Source: Flammeovirgaceae bacterium SG7u.111 (GTDB taxonomy: Bacteria > Bacteroidota > Bacteroidia > Cytophagales > Flammeovirgaceae). From it: a stretch of DNA of 64,000 nucleotides. Made by a program: the position numbers and the translations under genes. The stretch spans positions 7,478,001-7,542,000 of the forward strand of contig CP139021.1 in the NCBI GenBank assembly GCA_034044135.1, in the 5' to 3' direction. This document shows positions 34,810 to 43,654 of the stretch, piece after piece. The notes under the pieces are model-generated. The model had not been told where the DNA came from. It did not search any database and saw only the letters and a list, made by a program, of their open reading frames with translations. Every line of letters begins with the position of its first letter. Positions within the stretch are counted from its first letter, which is position 1.

Positions 34810-36714
34810 ATGAATAATATGAAAAACATGTTTTTGCCCTTGATCTGCTGGGCAATTATGCTAATGACCCTAAGTTGTTCTAGTGTTCAAAAAGATGAAA
34901 ATTATGATTCTCCGATTAGCATTATTCCTGAGCCTGTAAGTATGGAAAAAGGGCAAGGGGCTATCATTCTTACCGAAAAAACTAACTTGCTTGTATCAGA
35001 AGGCGATGCCCAAGCGAAAGAAATAGCCGAAAGCTTTGCCCAACAATTCCAAGAGGCTTCAGGAATCCAACTTTTGGTGAAGGAAACTAAGGATAGAGCA
35101 CCAAATGGTGGGATACTTTTTACCGTAGCAGAGATTGACGTTCCTGCTGAAGGATATTCCCTAGTGGTAAATGATGAGGGAGTGGTCGTCAAGGGAAAAG
35201 ACCATGCGGGTTTGTTTTATGGCGTGCAAACGCTGAAGCAATTGTTGCCACCTGCCATTGAGAGCAAGGAAGTGGTTGCAGATGTAAAGTGGACATTGCC
35301 ACTTGTTTCTATTGAAGATTACCCAAGATATAACTGGAGAGGAATGCACTTGGATGTTTCAAGGCATATGAGTTCGGTTGACTTTGTGAAAAAGTACATC
35401 GACAACATGGCGATGCACAAATTGAATATCTTCCATTGGCACTTGACCGATGACCAAGGTTGGAGAATCGAGATTAAAAAATATCCGAAACTTACGGAAA
35501 TAGGTGCGTGGAGAGATGAAACATTGGTTGGACACGCTGGTTCTAAGGAATTTGATGGCAAGCGCTATGGCGGTTTTTATACCCAAGAAGAGGTAAAAGA
35601 AGTGGTGGCGTATGCCAAAGAACGATTCATCACGGTAGTTCCAGAAATTGAAATGCCTGGCCATGCTACGGCAGCGGTTGCTTCCTATCCTGAGCTTGGC
35701 GTGACGGGAAATCGTCCAAAAGTTGTAGGTGAGTGGGGCGTGTTCTTGGATATTTATGGTGTAGAAGACACTACATTCACATTTTTGGAAAATGTATTGG
35801 TGGAAGTGATGGCTCTTTTCCCAAGTAAATACATCCACATTGGTGGCGACGAGGCTTGGAAAGATCAATGGAAAGCTTCTAAATCGGTACAAGCAAAGAT
35901 CAAGGAACTGGGTTTGAAAGATGAGCATGAGCTGCAAAGCTGGTTCATTACCCGCATGGAGAAGTTCATCAACTCAAAAGGAAGGCAAATAATTGGTTGG
36001 GACGAGATTTTGGAAGGAGGGCTTGCCCCTAATGCAGCGGTGATGTCTTGGAGGGGAGAAGAAGGAGGCATAGCGGCAGCAAAAGACAAGCATTATGTGG
36101 TGATGTCTCCAGGCTCGCATTTGTACTTCGATCATTACCAAGGAGATCCAAAGTTCGAGCCTCTCCAAATCCATGGATTTACTACCTTGGAAAAGCTTTA
36201 CTCTTATAACCCTACACCAAAAGAGCTGACTCCTGAGGAAGAACAGTATATTCTAGGGGCACAAGCTAATGTGTGGTCAGAGTATTTGCCTACACCCGAA
36301 AAAATAGAATATGTTGTTTATCCGAGAATAGGGGCATTGTCTGAAGTGCTTTGGTCCCCTTTAGCGGGAAAAAATTGGAAAGCATTTAAGCTGAAAGTCC
36401 CTGATCAACTAGAGCGCTATGCTTTCAGAGGCATCAATTATTCAAAGAGTATCTATTATGTAACTTATGAGGTAAAAGCACAAGAAGGCTCAGACAAATT
36501 GATAGTCACACTCAAAAACCAGTTTGAACTGGAAGGTATGCATTATACATTGGATGGGAGTGAGCCTACTGTCGATTCTCCTCTTTATTCTGAACCTTTA
36601 GTATTGGCAGAAGGAACGCAAGTAAAAGCGGTGTTGATAGAAGATGGAAAGCCAAAAGCGAAAGTGACTGGTATTACAATAGAAAAACCTCAACCCAAAC
36701 GCTCTTCTCATTAG
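34810..36714 (+). CDS. Beta-N-acetylhexosaminidase (GH20) lipoprotein
   Basis: About 634 aa from the ATG at 34810; in-frame ATGs at 34768 and 34819 are alternatives, and the last two both give the signal ending in MTLSC. A GH20b N-terminal alpha/beta domain (about 30-150) is followed by the catalytic barrel with IFHWHLTDDQGWRIEI and the acid pair Asp347-Glu348 in HIGGDEAWKDQW. A chitobiase-type C-terminal domain (MHYTLDGSEPTVDSPLY) ends the protein. It removes terminal GlcNAc/GalNAc. First gene of the rightward operon GH20-GH125-glycosylasparaginase-unknown. Confidence 0.95.
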   Translation: MNNMKNMFLPLICWAIMLMTLSCSSVQKDENYDSPISIIPEPVSMEKGQGAIILTEKTNLLVSEGDAQAKEIAESFAQQFQEASGIQLLVKETKDRAPNGGILFTVAEIDVPAEGYSLVVNDEGVVVKGKDHAGLFYGVQTLKQLLPPAIESKEVVADVKWTLPLVSIEDYPRYNWRGMHLDVSRHMSSVDFVKKYIDNMAMHKLNIFHWHLTDDQGWRIEIKKYPKLTEIGAWRDETLVGHAGSKEFDGKRYGGFYTQEEVKEVVAYAKERFITVVPEIEMPGHATAAVASYPELGVTGNRPKVVGEWGVFLDIYGVEDTTFTFLENVLVEVMALFPSKYIHIGGDEAWKDQWKASKSVQAKIKELGLKDEHELQSWFITRMEKFINSKGRQIIGWDEILEGGLAPNAAVMSWRGEEGGIAAAKDKHYVVMSPGSHLYFDHYQGDPKFEPLQIHGFTTLEKLYSYNPTPKELTPEEEQYILGAQANVWSEYLPTPEKIEYVVYPRIGALSEVLWSPLAGKNWKAFKLKVPDQLERYAFRGINYSKSIYYVTYEVKAQEGSDKLIVTLKNQFELEGMHYTLDGSEPTVDSPLYSEPLVLAEGTQVKAVLIEDGKPKAKVTGITIEKPQPKRSSH

Positions 36715-36753
36715 GGGAGGGGCAACTTTTTATCACCTTAAGTAAAATATGAT

Positions 36754-38181
36754 ATGCAAAGAAGAGATTTTATAAAATCTAACTCGGTGTTGGCGGCAGG
36801 TGCAGTGATGATACCTCAAGTGTTGAATGCGTCGGTTTTTAAAGATGGGTTTATCTCGAAAAGACCTCCTGTGGGGAAGCGAAACTTCACTAGCAAGGCC
36901 GTGGAAGAGGCTATAAAAAATGTAAAAAAAGCGATTAAAAACCCTGAGTTGGGTTGGATGTTTGAAAATTGTTTCCCGAATACCTTGGACACCACGGTGA
37001 ACTATAAAGAGGTAGATGGTCGCCCAGATACGTTCGTCATTACGGGAGATATACATGCGATGTGGTTGCGAGATAGTAGTGCACAAGTATGGCCGTATGT
37101 GCCATTGGCTAAAAAAGATAAAGATCTCCAAAAGCTTCTTTCGGGTGTTGTCAATAGGCAAACTGACTGCATTTTGATTGACCCTTATGCAAATGCGTTT
37201 AATGAAAGTGCTACTGGAAGTGAGTGGGAAACTGACTCAACGGACATGAAGCCAGAGCTTCATGAGCGGAAATGGGAAATTGATTCGCTTTGCTACCCTA
37301 TTCGTTTGGCTTACCATTATTGGAAAACAACTGGAGATACTTCTGTTTTTGATAAAAAATGGGAAAAGGCCATGAAACTGGTGCTGAAAACCTTTATTGA
37401 ACAGCAACGAAAGGAGGGTGATGGACCTTACAAATTCATGAGGAAAACGGAGGTAAATACGGATACCATGCCCATGTTTGGGGCTGGAAATCCTGTTGTG
37501 CCAGTCGGGTTGATTGCTTCGGGCTTTCGCCCCTCTGATGATGCCACCACTTTTTTATTCTTAGTTCCTTCTAACTTTTTTGCTGTTACTTCGCTCAAGC
37601 AGCTCAATGAGATTTTTACAGAAGTGATAAAAGACAAGGAGTTTGCCTCAAAATGTACTGCTTTGGCAAATGAGGTGAGCGATGCGTTGAAGGAATATGC
37701 CATTGTTGAGCACAAAGGGTATGGCAATATTTTCCCTTTCGAAGTAGATGGTTTTGGTAACAAACTATTTATGGACGACGCAAATGTCCCAAGCTTGCTG
37801 GCCATGCCTTATTTGGGAACTATCAATGCCGATGACCCTATTTATCAGAACACTCGAGCTTTTGTTTGGGGCAAAGACAACCCATTCTTCTTTAAAGGAA
37901 CAAAGGCCGAAGGAATTGGTGGCCCGCACAAAGGAATGGATTTGATCTGGCCTATGTCCATCACCATGAAGGCGCTTACCAGCGATAATGACGAGGAAAT
38001 TAAAGGATGTATTGAAACTCTAATGGCGACCCATGGCGGTACAGGATTCATGCATGAGGCTTTTCATAAAGATGATCCGAGCATTTTCCACAGAACATGG
38101 TTTGCTTGGGCGAACACGCTCTTTGGCGAACTGATTCTTAAAGTATACAACGAGCGGCCACAGCTTTTGAAAGAAATTTGA
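36754..38181 (+). CDS. GH125 exo-alpha-mannosidase with Tat-type signal
   Basis: A 475-aa protein of the former DUF1237 family, metal-independent exo-alpha-1,6-mannosidases of the (alpha/alpha)6 fold. Family signs are GDIHAMWLRDSSAQVWPYVP (about 92-111), LIDPYANAFNE and the C-terminal THGGTGFMHEAFHKDDPSIF. The N-terminus MQRRDFIKSNSVLAAGAVMI is a twin-arginine export signal. It would remove alpha-1,6-linked mannose from the N-glycan core. It starts 39 bp after the GH20 gene in the same operon. Confidence 0.93.
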   Translation: MQRRDFIKSNSVLAAGAVMIPQVLNASVFKDGFISKRPPVGKRNFTSKAVEEAIKNVKKAIKNPELGWMFENCFPNTLDTTVNYKEVDGRPDTFVITGDIHAMWLRDSSAQVWPYVPLAKKDKDLQKLLSGVVNRQTDCILIDPYANAFNESATGSEWETDSTDMKPELHERKWEIDSLCYPIRLAYHYWKTTGDTSVFDKKWEKAMKLVLKTFIEQQRKEGDGPYKFMRKTEVNTDTMPMFGAGNPVVPVGLIASGFRPSDDATTFLFLVPSNFFAVTSLKQLNEIFTEVIKDKEFASKCTALANEVSDALKEYAIVEHKGYGNIFPFEVDGFGNKLFMDDANVPSLLAMPYLGTINADDPIYQNTRAFVWGKDNPFFFKGTKAEGIGGPHKGMDLIWPMSITMKALTSDNDEEIKGCIETLMATHGGTGFMHEAFHKDDPSIFHRTWFAWANTLFGELILKVYNERPQLLKEI

Positions 38182-38212
38182 CCGATTACTTAAATAAACC
38201 ACAGTACTACGA

Positions 38213-39229
38213 ATGAAGAATAATAGACGAGATTTTATCAAAAAATCATCCATCGGATTGGGCTTAGCTGGTGCAGGGATGGTGCCCTTGAGTGCTTGTA
38301 CGGCTACTACTAGCGAAAAAGTAGGTGAGGAGAAAGCGGCTAAAGATCAAAAAGTAACCAAACCAATCGTGATTTCTACATGGAATCATGGTCAGCCGGC
38401 AAATGTTGCAGCATGGGCATTGCTCAAAGAAGGTAAAAGCGCTTTGGACGCAGTAGAAGCGGGCGTTCGTATTCCTGAGTCAGACCCTGAAGTAAGAACT
38501 GTTGGACTTGGTGGATATCCTGATCGTGATGGAAGAGTGACATTAGATGCTTGTATCATGGACCATCATAGCAATTGCGGTTCAGTAGCTTTTTTGCAAG
38601 ACATTGTAAACCCGATCTCTGTAGCTAGAAAAGTGATGGAAGATACTCCGCACGTAATGTTGGTAGGAGAAGGCGCACTACAATTTGCCGTAGAAAAAGG
38701 CTTTGAGCGAACTAATTTATTGACCGAAGCTTCTAAAAAGGATTGGGAAAATTGGTTGAAAGAATCTAAGTACGCGCCTGTGATCAATGTGGAAAACCAT
38801 GATACGATCAGCATGCTTGCTTTAGATGAGGAAGGCAACATTTCTGGTGCATGTACGACCAGTGGCGCATCGTATAAAATGCACGGCAGGGTAGGAGATT
38901 CACCCATTATTGGAGCTGGGTTATTTTTAGATAATGAAGTTGGCGGGGCTTGTGCCACAGGTTTGGGCGAAGCGGTGATTAGGGTTTCGGGAAGTGCAAT
39001 GGTGGTGGAAATGATGAGACAAGGGGCTAGCCCCCAAGAAGCATGCAAAGCTATTGTAGAGCGCATTTATGAAAAATTGAAAGATGTGGAGAATTTGCAA
39101 GTTGGCTTTTTGGCGCTCGATAAGAAAGGAAGCTACGGAGGTTACGCCATCCATAAGGGTTTTAACTATGCAGTGTATTCAGATGAATCTAACAATACTT
39201 TGATTGATGCTGAGAGTAAGTTTAGTTAA
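38213..39229 (+). CDS. N4-(beta-N-acetylglucosaminyl)-L-asparaginase (glycosylasparaginase)
   Basis: A 338-aa Ntn-hydrolase. The precursor is cut before the nucleophile Thr198 in NVENHDTISMLAL, and GRVGDSPIIGAG and ATGLGEAVIRVSG line the active site. It cleaves the GlcNAc-Asn bond once the peptide has been trimmed. The N-terminus has a twin-arginine signal (NNRRDFIKKS) followed by a lipobox-like LSAC, suggesting a Tat-exported lipoprotein. It lies 31 bp after GH125. Its presence is the strongest single indication that the locus targets asparagine-linked glycans. Confidence 0.93.
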   Translation: MKNNRRDFIKKSSIGLGLAGAGMVPLSACTATTSEKVGEEKAAKDQKVTKPIVISTWNHGQPANVAAWALLKEGKSALDAVEAGVRIPESDPEVRTVGLGGYPDRDGRVTLDACIMDHHSNCGSVAFLQDIVNPISVARKVMEDTPHVMLVGEGALQFAVEKGFERTNLLTEASKKDWENWLKESKYAPVINVENHDTISMLALDEEGNISGACTTSGASYKMHGRVGDSPIIGAGLFLDNEVGGACATGLGEAVIRVSGSAMVVEMMRQGASPQEACKAIVERIYEKLKDVENLQVGFLALDKKGSYGGYAIHKGFNYAVYSDESNNTLIDAESKFS

Positions 39230-41093
39230 GCAGTATTTTTATAGTTTGCTATTTTCCACTGCTTTTGTTCATTTGACTAATGTTCCGTTGATGGCACAAA
39301 CAGGCTCAGTTACTGAACCTGTGAGGTATATTGGCGGGAATACGATTGATCCCAGTGTTCACGAAGGCAGGCTGAGGTATGCGATAGGAACGGAAAATAT
39401 TCAGGTGCTCCGAGCCAATAGGGAGCATCCTGAATTGGCAGATGGTTTTGGTTGGACGTATAACCACGCTCCAAATTTGGCTTATTGGGAACATACTTTT
39501 TTCCTTCAGTACTTAAGTAATCCGAAAGATGAACACGTAGCCCCAGGTCATACGATGCTGGTCACTTCAGAGAATGGCCGCCAGTGGGAAAAGCCCAAAG
39601 TGGTATTTCCGGCTTATGAGGCACCTGAAGGAGTGGCAATTCCCGAAGGCTATAATGGCTATATGATGCACCAGCGGATGGGATTTTACGTAGCTCCAAA
39701 TGATCGCTTGTTGGTATTGGGTTTTTATGGTCACACAGATCATCCTTTTGGTAAAGGTGGTATTGGTCGTGTGGTAAGAGAGGTGAAAAAAGATGGGAGT
39801 TTCGGACAGATTTACTTTTTGAGATACAGTAGTTTTACCAATTTTAATGAAAATAATACCAGTTATCCTTTCTTTAAAAAATCTAAGGATGAAGGGTTTG
39901 TAGAAGCTTGTGAAGCATTACTTGCCGACCGGTTAATAACCTTGCAATGGTTAGATGAGGATTATGGAATGGATGATTTTTATGGAGAAGGAAGAGTCCC
40001 CGATTCGGTAGAAGCTTTTTCATATTATCACCGCCCTGACGGAAAAGTGGTCGGGCTTTGGAAATTTTCCCATACAGCTTTGTCTAGCGATGAAGGGCAA
40101 ACCTTTTCCGCACCGGTAAAAACCAAAACCTTGCTAATGGCAGGAGGTAAGGTATGGGGGCAGAGGACGGACGATGACCGTTATGCATTGGTGTATAACC
40201 CTATAGAAATGCAAGAATACCGCTTCCCTTTAGCCATAGTGACAGGAAATGACGGGGCCGTTTTTGACAATCTTTTGCTTGTGCAAGGTGAAGTTCCGCA
40301 AAGAAGGTTTTTTGGTAGGTGGAAAGATTTTGGGTCTTGCTATACCCGAGGGATTGTGGAAGGAAATGGTAATCCGCCAGGCGATGATATGTGGCTTACC
40401 TACAGCATGAACAAGGAGGATATTTGGGTCAGTCGTGTGCCTCTTTCGGTGAAGTATATGGTAGAAGGAGATGTGGCGGATAACTTTGAGGACATGAAAG
40501 TGGATGGGCAAATCAAGGATTGGAATAGTTATGCTCCGCAATGGGCATCTGCCAAAATTGTAGCGGAGGCCAAAAGTAATAAAGCTCTCGAACTTACAGA
40601 TGCTGATCCGTATGATTATGCTCGGGCTATCCGGGTTTTTGAGGAGGGTAAAAATGTGAAGCTTTCCTTTAAGGTAAAACCCCAACAAGATGACAAGGGT
40701 ACTTTGCAGGTGGAAGTGACCGATCAATTTGGCAACAGACCAGTGCGGGTTTATTTTTTGCCAGATGGACGATTAGTAGCCTATGATGGCAGCAAGGAAA
40801 TCGAGTTGGGAAAGTATAAAAAAGAGACTTGGTACAAGTTAGAGCTAGAAATTGATGCATATCTCTACGGAAGTTATTCCTTGATACTTGATGGAAAAGT
40901 AGTTTTGGAAAATGCAGCTTTACATGAAGCTGTAAAGTCTGTGGAACGAATTTCTTTCCGAACAGGTGACTATCGCAGTTTTCCCACCCGAAAAACGCCT
41001 AACCAAAAAGTATCTGAGCCTTTGGAAGGAGCGGATGACAAAGTAGAAGAAGCGATCTTTTTGGTGGACGATGTAGAAGTACGTGCGAATTAA
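39207..41093 (+). CDS. Exported protein with sialidase-like propeller features, unknown function
   Basis: About 628 aa, starting inside the end of the glycosylasparaginase gene (23-nt overlap), so surely co-translated. A signal peptide ends at ...VPLMAQTG. The body (about 30-420) has two Asp-box-like repeats, TSENGRQWEKP and SSDEGQTFSAP, as found in sialidase-fold beta-propellers. The C-terminal region (about 440-628) looks like a laminin-G/concanavalin-type beta-sandwich (GKYKKETWYKLELEIDAYLY, SVERISFRTGDY). I do not recognise a CAZy family. An enzyme acting on an N-glycan decoration or a glycopeptide-binding protein are both possible. Confidence 0.75.
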   Translation: MLRVSLVKQYFYSLLFSTAFVHLTNVPLMAQTGSVTEPVRYIGGNTIDPSVHEGRLRYAIGTENIQVLRANREHPELADGFGWTYNHAPNLAYWEHTFFLQYLSNPKDEHVAPGHTMLVTSENGRQWEKPKVVFPAYEAPEGVAIPEGYNGYMMHQRMGFYVAPNDRLLVLGFYGHTDHPFGKGGIGRVVREVKKDGSFGQIYFLRYSSFTNFNENNTSYPFFKKSKDEGFVEACEALLADRLITLQWLDEDYGMDDFYGEGRVPDSVEAFSYYHRPDGKVVGLWKFSHTALSSDEGQTFSAPVKTKTLLMAGGKVWGQRTDDDRYALVYNPIEMQEYRFPLAIVTGNDGAVFDNLLLVQGEVPQRRFFGRWKDFGSCYTRGIVEGNGNPPGDDMWLTYSMNKEDIWVSRVPLSVKYMVEGDVADNFEDMKVDGQIKDWNSYAPQWASAKIVAEAKSNKALELTDADPYDYARAIRVFEEGKNVKLSFKVKPQQDDKGTLQVEVTDQFGNRPVRVYFLPDGRLVAYDGSKEIELGKYKKETWYKLELEIDAYLYGSYSLILDGKVVLENAALHEAVKSVERISFRTGDYRSFPTRKTPNQKVSEPLEGADDKVEEAIFLVDDVEVRAN

Positions 41094-41106
41094 CTGAACT
41101 CCTTTT

Positions 41107-41159
41107 TTAACATAAAACTGCCTCTGTCCTATTCTTGGACAGAGGCAGTTTTATGTTAA
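41107..41159. terminator. Very strong hairpin terminator after the GH20 operon
   Basis: A perfect 23-bp stem with a 7-nt loop (arms 41107-41129 and 41137-41159), 13 nt after the stop of the propeller-like gene. Confidence 0.85.
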
Positions 41160-41196
41160 ATAATTCTTCCTTCGGAATCATTTTCCCCGACCTTAT
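41160..41196 (-). pseudogene. Remnant of an unknown gene (C-terminal MIPKEEL piece)
   Basis: On the minus strand it reads KMIPKEEL, matching the end of the broken gene at 50316-50546, with TCTTCCTTCGG shared at nucleotide level. It breaks off at an IS-end-like sequence (about 41197-41214). No start is present. Confidence 0.45.
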
Positions 41197-41404
41197 TTAA
41201 ACATGTTCTTAGGTCTATCCTTTATCGATAGCAACCTCTAAATTTTGCTTGAATAGCGAAATTACCAATTCTTTTATTAGCCAAGTATTACCATTCATTC
41301 CTGTCCAAGTGCCACTCATTAGGTCTTCCCGTTAGTGAATATTAGGGGTGATATATTCGCCGTTTTCCAACAAAGAATTTTATCACTATACCAAATCAGT
41401 TTAA
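41197..41404. other. IS-end-like scar and intergenic DNA
   Basis: ATTTAAACATGTTCTTAG resembles the end of the IS copies (ATTTAAACATGCTCTAAG). The rest, about 41215-41335, has a short minus-strand open stretch without recognisable motifs. It precedes the cadherin-like gene and should hold its promoter. Confidence 0.35.
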
Positions 41405-43399
41405 ATGAAGAACCCAATAAAATTACTCACGCTTATTACGACCTTATTGCTCCTCATTTTTCAATCTTGCAAAGATGATGAAGAGCCAGTGCCACAAAAT
41501 GTAGCACCTGTTATGGTAGCGCAATCGTTTTCCGCTTCGGAAGGGGCTAGTTCTGGTGGCGTGTTGGGCACTGTTGTGGCGACCGACCCCGAAGGGAAGG
41601 CGCTTACGTTTAGTATCACTACAAACGATAATGGATTATTTGAGATCAGCACAGTAGGGGCTTTGAGTTTGGCCACAGGCAAAAACCTAGATTTTGAAAC
41701 GGCAGCAAGCCATACCATCACGGTTGCTGTTTCTGATGGCGATCTGGAAACCGAAGCAGCCATGACGATCAACGTAACAGATATAGACGAAGCACCAAGT
41801 ATTGCCGCACAAAGTTTCACGGTAAAAGAGGATGTTTCAGGCACGGATATACTTGGCTCTATAGTCGCCACGGATCCTAATGGCGATAACCTTACCTACA
41901 CGATTGACAGCAAGGGAAGCTTGACGTTTGCACTTGCCAATGTCAATGATATTACCTTGGCAAGTGGTGTAACACTAGATTATGAAGCTACTAAAGCTTA
42001 CATGTTCGATGTAACGGTAAGTGACGGAACATACTCTGCCACTGCTGCCATGACTGTTAACGTGGAAGATGTGAACGACGAACGTCCTGAATTTACGGTA
42101 TTTGGTCCTTTCTCTGTGGCAGAAGATGTAAACCAAGCTACTATAATTGGTACTGTAGTGGCAACGGACGCTGATAGTGATGAGCTAACTTATAGTATAG
42201 GGACTGGAGGCGATTTATTCGAGGTGTCACCCAATGGAGGCGAAATTAGCCTAAGAGCCACAGCAAATTTAGATTATGAAACCAAAACCCAGCATTCTCT
42301 ACAAATTACTGTTTTTGATGGCAAATTTAATGTAAGTGTAGCGGTAATTGTTAATGTGACCGATGTGGTTGAAAGTGCTGTAACAGTAAGCACGTTTGCA
42401 GGGTCTATTACAGGTTCTCCCGGTGCAACAGATGCTATTGGTCTAGCGGCAAAATTTAGGAATTTGGGTGGTGTAGCCCATTTTAATGGAGCCTATTATA
42501 TTGCAGATACAGGCAACCACCTCATCAGAAAAATGAGTGCCTCTGGTGAAATAACTACATTTGCAGGCTCATCTCAAGGTTATTTGGATGGTATGGGCAC
42601 TGCCGCAAAATTTAATAGCCCTTCGGGTATAGCTATTGATGGAACAGGCAACTTATATGTTACGGATTCAGATAACCACAGAATACGCAAAATAACGCAA
42701 AATGGCGAAGTAACTACCTTTGCTGGATCTGGCAATGCTGATTTTGAAGATGGTACCGGCACAAAAGCTTCCTTCAATTCTCCAAAGGGCATATGCTTTG
42801 ATCTTAATAATAATTTATACATAGCTGATTATCAAAATAATATGATAAGAATGGTAACGTCATCTGGTGAGGTGAGCCGGTATGCGGGCACTACCTCTGG
42901 TGGCTACGCCAATGGGGACAGGCTTTTAGAAGCAAACCTTAATCATCCCTATGACATTATTTACAATAGATTTGATAAAGCTTTTTATTTTAGTGATGCC
43001 GACAATCATGTGATTAGAACTATTGACAATAATACGGTTAGAATTTATGCAGGCACTCCTAATCAGGCTGGCTATGCAGAAGGGCCTACCAGTACCGGCA
43101 TGTTTGACCAACCCCGACATCTTGCAATGTATGGACAAGAACTCTTGGTGGTAGATTATAATAATCACGCTGTGCGTAAAGTAGCCGAAATAAATATCTC
43201 TTCACCTGGCAGTGGTTTTGGCTTAATAAGAAATGAGATAATTAATCTCGCTGGTGGAAATGGAGAAGGCTTAAGTGATGGTGATGCAACTACAGCAAAA
43301 TTTTACTATCCATCAGGTATTTGTTTCGACAATGTAGCCGACGGTATCTTTATTACTGAGGAACTTGGCAATCGAATACGGAAAATCATTATCAATTAA
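41405..43399 (+). CDS. Lipoprotein with cadherin-like domains and an NHL beta-propeller
   Basis: A 664-aa surface lipoprotein (LLLIFQSC, Cys22, then acidic DDEEP). Three cadherin-like repeats (about 30-330), each with a DFET or DYE(A/T) strand and VTDIDE, VEDVND or VTDVVE linkers, suggest calcium-dependent beta-sandwiches. The C-terminal 330 residues contain repeated (Y/L)ADTGNHLIRK, VTDSDNHRIRK and IADYQNNMIRM units of an NHL propeller. It probably binds a ligand at the cell surface. The first 125 or so residues are nearly identical to the gene at 44789, but the head domains differ. No link to glycan breakdown is evident. Confidence 0.85.
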   Translation: MKNPIKLLTLITTLLLLIFQSCKDDEEPVPQNVAPVMVAQSFSASEGASSGGVLGTVVATDPEGKALTFSITTNDNGLFEISTVGALSLATGKNLDFETAASHTITVAVSDGDLETEAAMTINVTDIDEAPSIAAQSFTVKEDVSGTDILGSIVATDPNGDNLTYTIDSKGSLTFALANVNDITLASGVTLDYEATKAYMFDVTVSDGTYSATAAMTVNVEDVNDERPEFTVFGPFSVAEDVNQATIIGTVVATDADSDELTYSIGTGGDLFEVSPNGGEISLRATANLDYETKTQHSLQITVFDGKFNVSVAVIVNVTDVVESAVTVSTFAGSITGSPGATDAIGLAAKFRNLGGVAHFNGAYYIADTGNHLIRKMSASGEITTFAGSSQGYLDGMGTAAKFNSPSGIAIDGTGNLYVTDSDNHRIRKITQNGEVTTFAGSGNADFEDGTGTKASFNSPKGICFDLNNNLYIADYQNNMIRMVTSSGEVSRYAGTTSGGYANGDRLLEANLNHPYDIIYNRFDKAFYFSDADNHVIRTIDNNTVRIYAGTPNQAGYAEGPTSTGMFDQPRHLAMYGQELLVVDYNNHAVRKVAEINISSPGSGFGLIRNEIINLAGGNGEGLSDGDATTAKFYYPSGICFDNVADGIFITEELGNRIRKIIIN

Positions 43400-43560
43400 A
43401 TGTCAAACAGCCTGGCATGGGCGATTCATCATGCTAATAAGTTGCTTTGCTGTGTATACAGATAGTAAAGAAAGCACTCCTACACTAGTATTATTTGCTA
43501 GATATTAAAATAAGTAGGAGCCTTAAAATCATTCAAAATTTTTACTTGAACTTAAAAAAA

Positions 43561-43585
43561 TCCCACTGCTATTCTGGCAGTGGGG
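43561..43585. terminator. Hairpin between NHL protein and orphan gene
   Basis: TCCCACTGC / GCAGTGGGG with a 7-nt loop, preceded by an A-run but not followed by a T-run. Confidence 0.4.
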
Positions 43586-43654
43586 ATAAAACCTCTGTGC
43601 GAAGTAATAGCACTTTGGGTCTAAAGATTTTATCAATATCCAAATTTTCAAACT

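Noticed and set aside
35359-35937. 192-codon frame antisense to GH20
   Set aside because: Shadow of the GH20 catalytic domain with no start signal or motifs.
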